A stretch of DNA of 64,000 nt from JAGVPT01 sp035500675 (GCA_035500675.1 DATJXA010000066.1:6343-70342), one strand, 5' to 3'; counted from the first letter of the stretch, positions 46,790 through 56,742 are shown. A program made the numbers and translations. Notes: a model not told the origin generated them from the sequence alone.

Positions 46790-47494
46790 TCATTCTCCCA
46801 ATGCGGCGAGCATAAGGTTTGCGACAAAACGATTGCCTTCCGGATTTAAATGCACGCCATCGACCGTCAACACCCCTTTTTCTTTATCCTCAGGGTTGTT
46901 TGCGGAAAGATATTCAACAAAGGCCTTGTGGAGGTCGCAGAGTTGGCAGTCCATTTCCTTCGCCACGCGGCGGCTGATGGAGACGTATTCTTCGAGCATG
47001 CCGTCCTGAGCATTCCCGTGGTTTTTTTTCTCTCCGATGACGCTTGGCGTGCAGAGAATAACGCGCGCCCCGCCTTTCTGAATTTTCTCTATAATATCTT
47101 TAAGCCCGCTCTCGTATTGTTCTTTTGTCGTTCCTCGGTTTTCCTTCCAATGCCACACGTCGTTGATCCCTATGTAAATGAAAACCAGCGTCGGGTGTTT
47201 TTCGAGAACGTCCCGATCGAGCCGTTGCTGGAGGTCGGGAACTCTGTTGCCGCTGACCCCGGCCCCGATGACTTCAATACCCCAACCGGGATGCTTTATT
47301 GAAAGTGTGTCGCTGATCAACGTTACAAAACCGTCCGGCTTTACGCCTGCATGAGTAATCGAATCGCCGAGGAAAATAATACGCTCGCCCTTTTGAACTC
47401 TCACAAGGTTGCTCGCGCATGCCGAGATGCCAAGCAGTGCAGCGATCCACAAGGTCTTTCGGATCGATTGAAAATTAATGTTGTGTGTGTTCAT
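46790..47494 (-). CDS. SGNH/GDSL esterase, likely rhamnogalacturonan acetylesterase
   Basis: 234 residues with a lipoprotein-like signal (LLGISAC). The SGNH residues are all visible: Ser45 in GDSIT, Gly82/Asn83 in GVSGN, Asn111 in GIND, and Asp212/His215 in DGVHLN. It removes acetyl groups from glycans so that GH28 and lyases can reach the backbone. The substrate is inferred from the surrounding pectin-type genes. GAGGAAAAAGACAA precedes the ATG. It lies 32 bases after the GH28 and one base before DUF5696, whose start is coupled to its stop. Confidence 0.88.
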   Translation of the reverse strand: MNTHNINFQSIRKTLWIAALLGISACASNLVRVQKGERIIFLGDSITHAGVKPDGFVTLISDTLSIKHPGWGIEVIGAGVSGNRVPDLQQRLDRDVLEKHPTLVFIYIGINDVWHWKENRGTTKEQYESGLKDIIEKIQKGGARVILCTPSVIGEKKNHGNAQDGMLEEYVSISRRVAKEMDCQLCDLHKAFVEYLSANNPEDKEKGVLTVDGVHLNPEGNRFVANLMLAALGE

Positions 47495-47526
47495 TTGTCT
47501 TTTTCCTCAATTGAATCAAAAACGTT

Positions 47527-49002
47527 TCATTGAAGAACGGGCGAGTTCCTGGCCACCAGGCCCTTCACATCTTCGAAGCGCGACGGACGAACGCCGGGAG
47601 CGACATGCGCTTTAAAATTATCGATCTCGAGGCCATTGACGTCGACACAGACGATGGGCGGACGGAAATCCTCGCGCTCGACCATGAGATTCATATCCGC
47701 CAACTCAAGCCCCGTCACGTGCCGCGCAAAAACGCCGTACGCAGGCGTGATCCCGATTTTGCTCGGCTCGGGATATCCCTTTCCCAATTCCGGCGGAACG
47801 CGATCGGCATCCTCCTTCGTCCCGCCTCCTTTGAAAGAGATCAAAATATTCTGGAGCCGCACATTTTCGATCGGATCGTCCGGCATTCCGGTGATGTGAA
47901 CGCCGCTCATCGAATCAACGCCTGTCGCGATGACGTCGGAGATGAAAATATTACGCGCAATCCCCATGGTGAGACTGTCCGGTCCCCGATTGCGCTTGCC
48001 AAGTGTGATGTAGATCGGATAGCCGCATACGTTCATCATGGTAATGTTCGAGATGCTGATGTTTTCCATAATGCCGCCGTCGACTTCTTCGAGAGCGAGC
48101 CCCCGGCAATCGCGGAAGGTGCAATTGGAAACGGTGATGTTCCGGAACCCGCCGTTCGATTCGGTGCCGAACTTGATCCGCCCGGTTTTCGACCTGCTGG
48201 GCCTCATCGTCCCGTCAAGCAGCGTCCCTTCCTCGTAGCCGGAAACCTGGCAATTCACGATCGTCACGTTCTCGGTGATCATGCGTCTGCCGAGGGCGAA
48301 GCTGCTCTTGGGGCACAGCCCGTCATCGTTAGGAGAATTGATGCGGCAGTTCGACACCGTTGCGCTCTGCACGCAGTCCAGATCGATGCCGTCGCGGTCG
48401 GTATCGATTGTAACGTTATCGATGGTCAGATTTTTACAGCCGGTCACAAGGATTGCAAAGTGACCGCCGTGAAAAATTGTGATATCACGAATGAGAACAT
48501 GGCGACATTCTTTAAGCGCAACAGCTTTGTCGCCGAGAACGATCGGCCCGCCGCCGACTTCTTTGTCCTTCCGTGTGAGCCCGCCTCCGTTGATCATCCC
48601 GTATCCAGTGATCGAAACGTTCTCAAGGTTTTCCCCCCACAGAAGGCTATTATGAAAATAGGTATGACCGCCGTCCTGGTATGCTCTGCCCTCGAATGGC
48701 TCGGGGGGATCGTAGGCATTTAACTCCTGCGGAGCGCCCAGGATCGTTGCGCCGGCATCGAGAAAGAGATTGATATTGCTCTTGAGATGGATGCTGCCGG
48801 ATAAATACGTTCCGGCCGGCACGTCAACGGTACCTCCCCCTTTTTGAAAGCATGCTTCAATTGTTTTATTGATCGCCGGGCTGTCGAGAGTTTTTCCGTC
48901 GCCGAGGGCGCCGAAATCTCTCACATTGAATACGGCCTGCGCGCGCAACGACGCATTTAGCAGAAGTGCGATGGAAAGCACAGTCAAAAAATATTTGAAC
49001 AT
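47527..49002 (-). CDS. secreted GH28 polygalacturonase-like glycoside hydrolase
   Basis: 491 residues from the ATG at 49002, which has AGGA eight bases upstream; ATG 49008 is too close to that site. A signal peptide (LTVLSIALLLNASLRAQ) leads to a beta-helix with FNVRDFGALGDGKTLDSPAINKTI. GH28 catalytic loops are present: DRDGID (D206 and nearby), NDDGL with D228/D229, GYEEG in place of GHG, and the RIK motif in TGRIKFGTE (about 277-279). Members hydrolyse galacturonan or rhamnogalacturonan. Placed between GH79 (43 bases) and the esterase (32 bases). More complete catalytically than the other GH28 at 19398. Confidence 0.85.
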   Translation of the reverse strand: MFKYFLTVLSIALLLNASLRAQAVFNVRDFGALGDGKTLDSPAINKTIEACFQKGGGTVDVPAGTYLSGSIHLKSNINLFLDAGATILGAPQELNAYDPPEPFEGRAYQDGGHTYFHNSLLWGENLENVSITGYGMINGGGLTRKDKEVGGGPIVLGDKAVALKECRHVLIRDITIFHGGHFAILVTGCKNLTIDNVTIDTDRDGIDLDCVQSATVSNCRINSPNDDGLCPKSSFALGRRMITENVTIVNCQVSGYEEGTLLDGTMRPSRSKTGRIKFGTESNGGFRNITVSNCTFRDCRGLALEEVDGGIMENISISNITMMNVCGYPIYITLGKRNRGPDSLTMGIARNIFISDVIATGVDSMSGVHITGMPDDPIENVRLQNILISFKGGGTKEDADRVPPELGKGYPEPSKIGITPAYGVFARHVTGLELADMNLMVEREDFRPPIVCVDVNGLEIDNFKAHVAPGVRPSRFEDVKGLVARNSPVLQ

Positions 49003-49051
49003 TGTCATTGTCCTTTTTAAAAGTGAAACTGGACGGCGGGAAGTTTATCCT

Positions 49052-50485
49052 TCAACGAACCGTTATTTTTACGACCGCGGCAGTTGCGCCCGGCACTGTA
49101 ACTGCGAAATCATTTTTTCCATCGGATTTCTCTAATGGGGTCCACCGTCCACTCCATGTCTCATCTTCGTTTATCTGAGCGCCTCCGAGCATGATGCCTG
49201 ATTTTGCGGCGATATCTCCGTGCGGAGCTTCCAGAAAGATCGTGCTGCCTTTCCTAAAAGGATCCCTTGATGCAATGGTAACGATTGCACTCCTTGCTTG
49301 CGGACCGCTTTCTCTATTGATGATCGTGATGTACAACGATTTGTCTCCCGATGCAACTCCGTACACCGAAACCTGAACGCTGTCGCTATTCGATATCAGC
49401 CGCACCGGGACGATCGAGCCATGACATCCAAGGTCGAACGCTTTTATGGCATAGCCGAGAGGATGAACCGTATAACCTTTCGGAGAAGTCCAGAAAACTG
49501 CATAACGGCAGGGATTTGTCCCTCCTCCCGCCGCCACGCTGTCGCCCGTGTGAAAATTTAAACCGATCGCTCCGTGTGCGGCCCACCAATAAAGGTAATC
49601 GAGTCCCCAAAGGGCGGAAGCAAAAGTATCGCTGACGTCCGGCGCTCCACCGTTATAGAAATTGTTCGTCTCTTCGATCCTGTATGTCAAACCTTGCGCA
49701 CGAACAGCCGGAACGAAAGAGTCATAGAACGCTTGATACGATTCTTCCCATGACGAAGAGAGCATTGCCCGTCGCGCCGCAGATTGATCCTGAACCTTCA
49801 TACCGTTTCCCCCGGGGTATGCGTGCTGCGCAATGAATTTGATTCGTCCAGAATTGCCAAAGTCGGATGCAAATTCGCGGCACCATTCCGCTTTTCCCGG
49901 CGTGGAACAAGGCCCGCAAAACATCGCCTCGGAGGCGTTCTGCGGCTCGGTAATGCGGTCGACGTACCTCTTCCATTCATCGCGGTAAGCCGGATATTCT
50001 TTTGCAAAAACGTTCGGTTCATTACCGATCGCAAAGCAAGAGAGTTCAGATGCATAGCGACGCATGATATATGCCGCCGTTTCCGCTGCGTTGTCTGCAT
50101 TGCCTTCCTTCAACCGCAATGTATAAATGATCTTTACCCCCGCAGATTTTGCAAAACCAAAAAGGTAATCGATGTCCGTGTGAGTCGGGATCGGTACTGT
50201 TTGACGATCGGCTGTGTTTCCGCCGATTCGAATGTTTTTAATTCCCAGGAGTTTGATTAAAGCGATGAGCCCGTGATTTTCGGAGCTAAAAAAATGACCT
50301 CCCGTTTTATCGGTGAGCATTTTTTCGGTTTCGAAACTTAATCCCATAAAATCTGCTGGAACTTCAGCAATCATTTGTTTGGTGTCGACATACGCAGTAA
50401 CCGGGGACTGCGCTTTTACTCCCGATGCATATACGCCCATTGCGACTGCAAAAATCAATTTTAAAGATGCTTCGGGTCTTTTCAT
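49052..50485 (-). CDS. secreted GH79-like beta-glucuronidase
   Basis: 477 residues with a signal peptide (LIFAVAMGVYASGVKAQ). An (beta/alpha)8 barrel carries Glu156 in FAIGNEPN as acid/base candidate and YRIEETNNFYNGG with Glu271/Glu272 as nucleophile candidate, as in GH79. NIRIGGNTADR lies in the N-terminal region of this clan. A C-terminal beta-domain ends the protein. GH79 enzymes release glucuronic acid, often 4-O-methyl, from arabinogalactan proteins or glycosaminoglycans. GAAAG precedes the ATG. A terminator and an imperfect inverted repeat lie upstream, so it may start a separate transcript that runs through GH28 and onward. Confidence 0.8.
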   Translation of the reverse strand: MKRPEASLKLIFAVAMGVYASGVKAQSPVTAYVDTKQMIAEVPADFMGLSFETEKMLTDKTGGHFFSSENHGLIALIKLLGIKNIRIGGNTADRQTVPIPTHTDIDYLFGFAKSAGVKIIYTLRLKEGNADNAAETAAYIMRRYASELSCFAIGNEPNVFAKEYPAYRDEWKRYVDRITEPQNASEAMFCGPCSTPGKAEWCREFASDFGNSGRIKFIAQHAYPGGNGMKVQDQSAARRAMLSSSWEESYQAFYDSFVPAVRAQGLTYRIEETNNFYNGGAPDVSDTFASALWGLDYLYWWAAHGAIGLNFHTGDSVAAGGGTNPCRYAVFWTSPKGYTVHPLGYAIKAFDLGCHGSIVPVRLISNSDSVQVSVYGVASGDKSLYITIINRESGPQARSAIVTIASRDPFRKGSTIFLEAPHGDIAAKSGIMLGGAQINEDETWSGRWTPLEKSDGKNDFAVTVPGATAAVVKITVR

Positions 50486-50567
50486 TTTCTTTCGGATGGT
50501 CCTGCCGTAGGTAACAGACTTAGGCGGGGAGTGTTTTCGTGCGTTCAGATGTCAGCAATGGGGATAT

Positions 50568-50608
50568 GCGGAACCCCAAATGCTACGAAATTAGGTTTGG
50601 GTATCCGC
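50568..50608. promoter_or_regulatory. imperfect inverted repeat upstream of GH79 gene
   Basis: Arms of 13 bases (GCGGAACCCCAAA at 50568-50580 and TTTGGGTATCCGC at 50596-50608) pair with two mismatches. It lies 83 bases upstream of the GH79 start, beyond the terminator of the previous transcript, so a leader or operator function is possible but unproven. Confidence 0.35.
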
Positions 50609-50686
50609 AAGAATAATACAATCTTCTGGCACAGCTCCGAGTGCAACGAAAAGCACAGCCACGTTTGAGGCTGAGATGTTATGAGT

Positions 50687-50720
50687 AAAAACGGGGCTGA
50701 GCGATTTCGCGCTCAGCCCC
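50687..50720 (-). terminator. Rho-independent terminator after the T9SS beta-helix gene
   Basis: Eleven-base perfect arms (GGGGCTGAGCG at 50693-50703 and complement at 50710-50720), loop of six, followed on the minus strand by GTTTTT. It lies 11 bases past the stop at 50731 and ends the TonB-receptor/beta-helix transcript. Confidence 0.85.
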
Positions 50721-50730
50721 TTGTCCCACA

Positions 50731-52410
50731 TTACTTCAGCAACATCATTTTCTTCGACGCGAACGTGCTTCCGGATGACAACCTGTAGATGTACACTCCG
50801 CTGCTTAGTTTGGAAGCATCGAAGGTCACCTCGTGCGTGCCTGCCGCCATCTTGGAATCAACCAGCGAGGCTACCTCTTGGCCCAGAATATTGAATACCT
50901 TCAACGACACATTTCCGCTTTGCGGTAAGTCAAAGCTGATCTTTGTCGACGGGTTGAAGGGGTTAGGATAATTCTGGTGTAAGGAGAATGTCGTCGGAAT
51001 TGTCTGTTTTCCGGACGGTTCGACGTTCGTCAATGCCCATGCCGCTTTCGCCGATGGATACCAATTGAGATCGCCTGCCGGGAATCCGCCCGATGCGCCG
51101 GTATATGCAGCTGCCGTCGTTTGATACGTTAGGTTTAGCGTATCTTTGTAGTAGGTCCATCCCGGACGATAAAAATCGATGTCTGTCGTGAAGCCCGTGT
51201 TCACTTTTTGTTTGTTTGCGCCCGCGGGAAGCCAGTACCACGTACAGAAAGGAACCAAATTCCTTGTCGGATGTGCGAAGGTAATTGTTTCCTTCGTAAA
51301 CGCTTTTGTAGAATCCTTTCCTAGTTGAGAATTAATATAATAAGACAAAGGAAGCAGGTTACCCAACCCGGCAGCGGCATGCGTATCATACCACGCCTGT
51401 AGCGCTGGCGTCACAGAATAAAAATTCCCTGACACGTACCATTTTGCGTCGGTCTTCGGTATTCCTAAACTGTCGGGGTAATTGGTCGGGGGCACGCATC
51501 CTACGAAATACATACGGAATGAACCGCTGGGCCCACGCTCGTTTGGATCTCCAAACTCAGCCTCGCGTACGGCGTCGGTACTGTCGTACCCAAGTGCAAA
51601 GTTATCCACAAAGACGTTGTTCGTGATGATAACCGTCTTTCCTAAGATGCCAAGGCCGAGACAGCCATGCATAGACATTGAATTGACGACGGTATTATGG
51701 TCAAACATGAAATAACCGATACCTCCAACGCTCGCGTAATGTCGAACGATGCGATCCGTTCCATCCGTGAATGTACAATTCTGGAGCGTCACACTATCGA
51801 CCGATACGTTGCGCAAATCGAGCGGCCTCCCGTTGCCGATGTTCGTTGCCCATAAATTTCCAGACTGCGCGAACAGTGAATTTGTAATCTTCACCGTGTG
51901 CAATGCAACGCTCGTTTGGACAGTCGCGCTCTTCCCGGCGACCAGCATACAGCTATCAATCCCGAGATGTAAATTTAGCGCATTCATAAGCACGATGTTC
52001 GTCGGTGCCGGAGAAAGAGGTGCGTTAGGAATCAATTGAGCGTAGCCCACCATTGCCAACCCTGTAAGGTACAGGTCGCCGTGTGCTTCGAACATTGTTG
52101 CCGGATAGGCTCCTGTACCGATATTTTGGTATTCATAAACGACCGGAGGATTTCCGGATCCGTATGCTGCCCTCACCCGGAGTGTCCAGCCGGTGTTAAG
52201 GATCTTCGTGTTGACGAGATAGACGCTGTCCCTTTCCAGGACGTAGATCCGAGAGCTGTCATTTCTGGCGCCGGATGCCGTCGTGTCGCCGGCAATGACG
52301 TCGTTCAAAAAGCCGGCCGAGCCAACGCCTCCTACAAGCATTTCATGCTGGCTGAAGCTCAGGCATGGCAGCAGCAGAACAAAAGCCGCTATTGTTAAAA
52401 TGGTTCTCAT
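50731..52410 (-). CDS. T9SS-exported right-handed beta-helix surface protein
   Basis: 559 residues. A signal peptide (ILTIAAFVLLLPCLSFS) is followed by a parallel beta-helix (about 100-330) with short repeats such as TVKITNSLFAQSG and VDSVTLQNCTFTDG. The last 85 residues are a T9SS sorting domain (YPNPFNPSTKISFDLP, SSGVYIYRLSSG, KKMMLLK). It should sit on the cell surface. It follows the TonB-dependent receptor by 78 bases, with a terminator after it. The pair may replace SusD as a glycan-capturing partner, which is inference. AAGGAGGTAAC precedes the ATG. No catalytic motif was found. Confidence 0.85.
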   Translation of the reverse strand: MRTILTIAAFVLLLPCLSFSQHEMLVGGVGSAGFLNDVIAGDTTASGARNDSSRIYVLERDSVYLVNTKILNTGWTLRVRAAYGSGNPPVVYEYQNIGTGAYPATMFEAHGDLYLTGLAMVGYAQLIPNAPLSPAPTNIVLMNALNLHLGIDSCMLVAGKSATVQTSVALHTVKITNSLFAQSGNLWATNIGNGRPLDLRNVSVDSVTLQNCTFTDGTDRIVRHYASVGGIGYFMFDHNTVVNSMSMHGCLGLGILGKTVIITNNVFVDNFALGYDSTDAVREAEFGDPNERGPSGSFRMYFVGCVPPTNYPDSLGIPKTDAKWYVSGNFYSVTPALQAWYDTHAAAGLGNLLPLSYYINSQLGKDSTKAFTKETITFAHPTRNLVPFCTWYWLPAGANKQKVNTGFTTDIDFYRPGWTYYKDTLNLTYQTTAAAYTGASGGFPAGDLNWYPSAKAAWALTNVEPSGKQTIPTTFSLHQNYPNPFNPSTKISFDLPQSGNVSLKVFNILGQEVASLVDSKMAAGTHEVTFDASKLSSGVYIYRLSSGSTFASKKMMLLK

Positions 52411-52488
52411 TGTTACCTCCTTGTAATTAATGAGTACGGTGGATTATGGTGATGTTGAATCTGGAGCTTAAAACGTTCGTCCATTCTT

Positions 52489-55458
52489 TTATAGATCGAT
52501 TCTAACCCCAAGGTCTGCGCCAAAACCATACTTATTGTTCGTATTCGGCAGATCCCACTCGGGATGGTAGCGGTCTACATAACTGTTACCCTCTTGCGCG
52601 TTCGTGATATTATTAAGATTCAATAGAACGGAGATGTGATCTGTTATTTTTTGTTTTAGAGCGATGTCAATTTTTGTGAAACTGTCCTCTACGATGTCGC
52701 TCCGACTATCTGAAGAAAAGCTGCTGTTGTAGCTTCCTTGGTAAAAACCTGAAATCCTGAAGGAAAAACCGTCAATATCGTATCCCAGCGAGGCATTCCC
52801 GAAAAATTCAGGCTGGTCCTCCAATTTTTCCTTCTTCTCAACGATGACATTGACAGGATTGGGAATTTTTCCTACGAAAGGAATGGTGACATACGTTGTT
52901 TCGATCGAGGAAGTCCACAAGTATGCTTGTGAACGAACGATAGAGAAATTGTAGTTTAGCACGATATTTTTCAGATAGCCCGGCAGAAATCCGAAGTTCG
53001 CCTGATGTTCAACTTCAAAACCCCAGACAAGAGTCGGATGTGTAGAATTGTATGGAGCTGTCAGATCATATCCGGTATTGACCGGCCACGGATCTTTCCA
53101 TTTGAGGCCCAAAGTGTCTATGGCGGCTTGGCTTTGAACGGGAACCCCATTTACGATGTGGTACATGTTCTTGATTACTTTATAAAAAGCAGAGACGGAA
53201 AAAAGTCCGATATCGTTTCCATAGAATTGAGTCTGAAGTTCATAGTTCCACGCATCGGCATTCTTAAGGTCAGGATTGCCCAGTGTTAAAACATCGCCGC
53301 TTGCCGATTGCGCCACGTACTTTGCCAGACGCATATTGAAATCTGGTCGAGCAATTGCTTCATACGCAGCGAGCCGAATGTTCATAAAATCTAACGGGCG
53401 GACAATTCCCTGCACATTTGGAAGGACGATCGTTTCCGAATGATTCGCTGTTGTGTCATGCAATATCCCTTGCGGGAATGGGAATCCGCTGATGGGATTT
53501 GGCGTAAACTTCGAGGTGTAATCATTATTGTCGGCTTCAATGCGAGCCCCCAGGATGAGAGACACTTCGCGGCCGAAGTTGAACGTATTCATGGCATAGC
53601 CCGCGGAGACTCTTTCGGTGATGCTGTATCCATTTCCGTCAACTTGATTGTCCCTGTAATATTCCGGCTCTCCGCCTGACGCATCTGTCACGCCGTTGAT
53701 ATTGAGTTGGCGCCACAGTTCCAAGGCGTCTCGGTCGATGAGTGGGTATAAAGAATATTTTCCATAAATTGAACGCGACGGCGGATTGGGGTCGAGAAAA
53801 TTTGAGAAGATGACCCGTCCTCCCACAAGCTTGTAATTTAAAACTCTCGGATCTTTGGGCCCGATCGATCCGTCGGGCAAACGTTGTAGCGTGGGATAGT
53901 TATACAGGTAATAGTTAGCCCGAAATTCTTCTTCCTGGTCGGTCCGGCTTACCTGCCGGTACTTACCTCCAAATTTAAATACGCCTGAAAGGTTGTCTGC
54001 CAGAGAGTATTCTTTTTTCAGGTCGAGCGAGCCTGTATATTCGTTATCGGCGTTCGCCTGATAATAATCATTCGCTTGATTAAGAATCGCTGCGTTAAAA
54101 TTGTCGAACGCATACGGCACCCAATCCTCGACGGGACCTTTCAGAAGGTTGGTCGGTACATCTTTCATGCCAGACGAGGGGGTGGAAGATTCCGTAAAGT
54201 TTAGTTCAAAGTCATACGGGTCGTGACTTTGCGACCGCGCAAAAGCCGCATTCCATGTTTCCTCGAAGCCCAGTAAATAATTGTCGCCATGCAGCGACGT
54301 ATTAAACGTTGAGATGTCTGTCGTGCGATCGCGATAATCGTATGCAACGCCGCCATTCGGCACGTATGTTCTATAGGAGGTCAGGTAGTCGCGGGACGTT
54401 TGATCAAAGACCGTATTAAATCTCACCGACCCGCTGTCCGGCGTGTCATAATCAAAAAGCAAGCTTCCCCCTCCACGTTTTCGGATCTCATTTGTATATA
54501 TCGGCTCAAACTGAGTTATCTCATAGTCATTTCCGCTTTTAAACCCGGTGAGGTCGTACGTGTAATCTGTCGATTCGTTACTGCGGATAAGCCGCTCAAG
54601 ATTCCCGGAGGCTTGAATGCCGAGACGGTCGTCGAAGAAGCGTTCGCCGTACCGGCCGGAAAAGTTATACTGATTTGTCGACTTATCGAGGGCGTTGTAG
54701 GAGCCAATCGGTTCAAGACGAAGGAGGCGTTCCGAAGGAGCTTTCTTTGTCACGAGGTTTACCGTTCCAGCAATTGCGTCGCCGTCTTTATCTGCGGTGA
54801 GCGCTTTTGACAACTCAATCCCCGCAAGCGACCCTTGTGCGATCGTGCTCAAGTCGACGCCCTGATCGTTTTCGTCTGTCGACGCAATTCTCACACCGTC
54901 AACAGTTACGGTAGAGAACTTCGGGCTCATCCCGCGGAGAACTACTTGACTTGCCTCGCCACCGCTCCGCAAAAGTGAAACGCCCGGCAGTCTGCCGATG
55001 GCCTCCGCCGCGTTGGCATCGGGCAGCTCCTGGATCTTTTCTTCCGAAACGACATTCTCGATTGTCGTCGCGGTGAGCTGTTGGTTGATCGCGGCCATTT
55101 GCCCGCTCATTTGGCCCGTGACAACAACCTCTTTACCCCTGATGATCGCCGGTTTCAGGAGGACATTCAATTGTATCGAAGTGTTTTTTGTGAAATCAAC
55201 GTCGATCGTTTGCGGCTCATATCCGATACAAGATACTTTTACGCGGAACGCTCGCTGCGGAATTCCCGTGATCCGATACTCACCGTCGATATCTGTCGCG
55301 GAGCCGATGGCCGTGCCGGTGAGAAATACGTTCACACCGATGATGACGTCGTGTGTGGTAGAGTCAGTGACCACTCCTTGCAGCGTGCATTGTGCAAAAG
55401 CGGCAAGCGGTGTCAAGAAAAGCACCAACAGAAAAAGCACTGCGGAAAGCGTTTTCAT
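52489..55458 (-). CDS. TonB-dependent receptor with carboxypeptidase-regulatory domain
   Basis: 989 residues from the ATG at 55458, preceded by GGAGGCC. A signal peptide (LSAVLFLLVLFLTPLAAFAQ) is followed by a carboxypeptidase-D regulatory-like domain (about 22-100; GVVTDSTTHDVIIGVNV, DIDGEYRITGIP), a plug (EEKIQELPDANAAEAIGRLPGVSLLRSGG) and a long 22-strand barrel ending with the hydrophobic GADLGVRIDL. It imports large ligands across the outer membrane using TonB energy. No susD-like gene is adjacent; the next gene is a T9SS beta-helix protein. The regulator just upstream and the surrounding lyases suggest an oligosaccharide ligand. The ligand is not proven. Confidence 0.92.
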   Translation of the reverse strand: MKTLSAVLFLLVLFLTPLAAFAQCTLQGVVTDSTTHDVIIGVNVFLTGTAIGSATDIDGEYRITGIPQRAFRVKVSCIGYEPQTIDVDFTKNTSIQLNVLLKPAIIRGKEVVVTGQMSGQMAAINQQLTATTIENVVSEEKIQELPDANAAEAIGRLPGVSLLRSGGEASQVVLRGMSPKFSTVTVDGVRIASTDENDQGVDLSTIAQGSLAGIELSKALTADKDGDAIAGTVNLVTKKAPSERLLRLEPIGSYNALDKSTNQYNFSGRYGERFFDDRLGIQASGNLERLIRSNESTDYTYDLTGFKSGNDYEITQFEPIYTNEIRKRGGGSLLFDYDTPDSGSVRFNTVFDQTSRDYLTSYRTYVPNGGVAYDYRDRTTDISTFNTSLHGDNYLLGFEETWNAAFARSQSHDPYDFELNFTESSTPSSGMKDVPTNLLKGPVEDWVPYAFDNFNAAILNQANDYYQANADNEYTGSLDLKKEYSLADNLSGVFKFGGKYRQVSRTDQEEEFRANYYLYNYPTLQRLPDGSIGPKDPRVLNYKLVGGRVIFSNFLDPNPPSRSIYGKYSLYPLIDRDALELWRQLNINGVTDASGGEPEYYRDNQVDGNGYSITERVSAGYAMNTFNFGREVSLILGARIEADNNDYTSKFTPNPISGFPFPQGILHDTTANHSETIVLPNVQGIVRPLDFMNIRLAAYEAIARPDFNMRLAKYVAQSASGDVLTLGNPDLKNADAWNYELQTQFYGNDIGLFSVSAFYKVIKNMYHIVNGVPVQSQAAIDTLGLKWKDPWPVNTGYDLTAPYNSTHPTLVWGFEVEHQANFGFLPGYLKNIVLNYNFSIVRSQAYLWTSSIETTYVTIPFVGKIPNPVNVIVEKKEKLEDQPEFFGNASLGYDIDGFSFRISGFYQGSYNSSFSSDSRSDIVEDSFTKIDIALKQKITDHISVLLNLNNITNAQEGNSYVDRYHPEWDLPNTNNKYGFGADLGVRIDL

Positions 55459-55722
55459 AGAGATGGCCTCCGATAGTAAGATGGAAAGACGATTACAATT
55501 CTGTGCGATTACCGAGCATCGATATTTCGTACGCCGATTGTTGTCACCGCCTAACACCACTCCGCAGAAAACATTCACCCTTGCACCGGGCAGGACAATC
55601 TTCAAGCCCTTTCAGGAATTCATTTTTAGCTTACCATAAAACGGACGGCAAATCGCTGATTCAACAGGAGAACATTCGAACAGGCTCGCCCCCCGTTGAG
55701 CGCTGACGGCAGTAAACGGATG

Positions 55723-56724
55723 CTACGTTGATTGTCGGATGATGAGCTGCGTATCCATCACGAGCGTTTTGGGTCCTGTCACCTTATGGTGAATCGTGTC
55801 GATCAAGGTGTGAGCAGATGTTCTTCCCATCTCGACTGAAGGTTGATTGACGGTAGAAAAAGGAGGATCGAGAAGGCTTGAAATTCTTGTGTTGCCAAAC
55901 CCTATTACGGCAATGTCCTTTGGAATGCGTAAACCAGCTTCTCTGATTCTTTGGAATGCGCCGATGGCAACCGGATCGTTCACGGCAAAAAGCGCTTGTG
56001 GCATTTCTCCGCCTTTGAGCAGTACGTCCATTGCTTGATAGCCATCCTGTTCTTCAAGACCGCCATGCTGGACGTCACCGTTCGGCCTCGGAAGGCGATG
56101 AAGTTCCAGCGCATCCAAGTACCCCTTGAGGCGTCTGTCAGAAATAGCGAGATGCTGAGGTCCGGCAAAGTGCGCAATCTTTTTATAGCCTCGCTCGATG
56201 AGGTGGTTGACGGCGTCGAATGCTCCTTTGCGGTCGTCGATGATGACTTTGCTTGCTTCGATATCGTCGCACGCGCGATCAAAAAACACGATAGGGATCT
56301 TACGGTTGAGGAAGCTTTGGAAATGCTCGCTGGATTTTGTGTTCTGAGCAATCGAAACGATCAGGCCGGCAACTCGATGATGCATGAGCAGGTTTGCGTT
56401 CACAACTTCCGTTTCATAGTCTTCGTTCGATTGACAAAGAAGGATCGTATATCCCGCCCGGTTTGCCACCTGTTCTATTCCACTGATCGCCGATGAAAAA
56501 AAATCGTTCTTGATGAGCGGGACGATGACGCCGATCGTCTTCGTTTGACTCCTCTTCAAACTTAGCGCAATCGTGTTAGGAAAGTACTGGAGCTCTGTTG
56601 CGGCCTTCCTGACCCTCGCCTTGGTCTCATCCTTAATATCCGGATGGTTGCTCAATGCACGTGAGACGGTGGAAGCCGAGACGCCTAGCTTCTTTGCGAC
56701 GTCAAAAATGGTTGTTTGCTTCAT
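55723..56724 (-). CDS. LacI-family transcriptional regulator
   Basis: 333 residues from the ATG at 56724. The N-terminal helix-turn-helix (TTIFDVAKKLGVSASTVSRALSNHPDIKDETKARV) and hinge LKRSQTKTIGVIVP are classic. The periplasmic-binding-like domain follows, with DRACDDIEASKVIIDD and GYKKIAHFAG. It probably represses the glycan genes and is released by a sugar or uronate. A 12-base palindrome with the LacI-type core (GCAATCGATTGC) lies at 56730-56741, right upstream of the start, so the gene is probably autoregulated. It lies 264 bases before the TonB receptor, which it may also control. Inducer unknown. Confidence 0.92.
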   Translation of the reverse strand: MKQTTIFDVAKKLGVSASTVSRALSNHPDIKDETKARVRKAATELQYFPNTIALSLKRSQTKTIGVIVPLIKNDFFSSAISGIEQVANRAGYTILLCQSNEDYETEVVNANLLMHHRVAGLIVSIAQNTKSSEHFQSFLNRKIPIVFFDRACDDIEASKVIIDDRKGAFDAVNHLIERGYKKIAHFAGPQHLAISDRRLKGYLDALELHRLPRPNGDVQHGGLEEQDGYQAMDVLLKGGEMPQALFAVNDPVAIGAFQRIREAGLRIPKDIAVIGFGNTRISSLLDPPFSTVNQPSVEMGRTSAHTLIDTIHHKVTGPKTLVMDTQLIIRQST

Positions 56725-56728
56725 TTTA

Positions 56729-56742
56729 TGCAATCGATTGCG
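56729..56742. promoter_or_regulatory. LacI-type operator upstream of the regulator gene
   Basis: TGCAATCGATTGCG, containing the perfect palindrome GCAATCGATTGC. This fits the LacI-family consensus with a central CG. It ends 4 bases from the start codon at 56724, so binding would block transcription or translation. A related half-site, TATCGATTGC, follows at 56744-56753. Confidence 0.65.

Noticed and set aside
47530..48723. Plus-strand open frame of 397 codons
   Set aside because: It lies antisense to the GH28 gene, which has full catalytic loops and a signal peptide.
52489..55458. SusC of a classical SusC/SusD pair
   Set aside because: No SusD-like lipoprotein follows or precedes it; the neighbour is a T9SS beta-helix protein.
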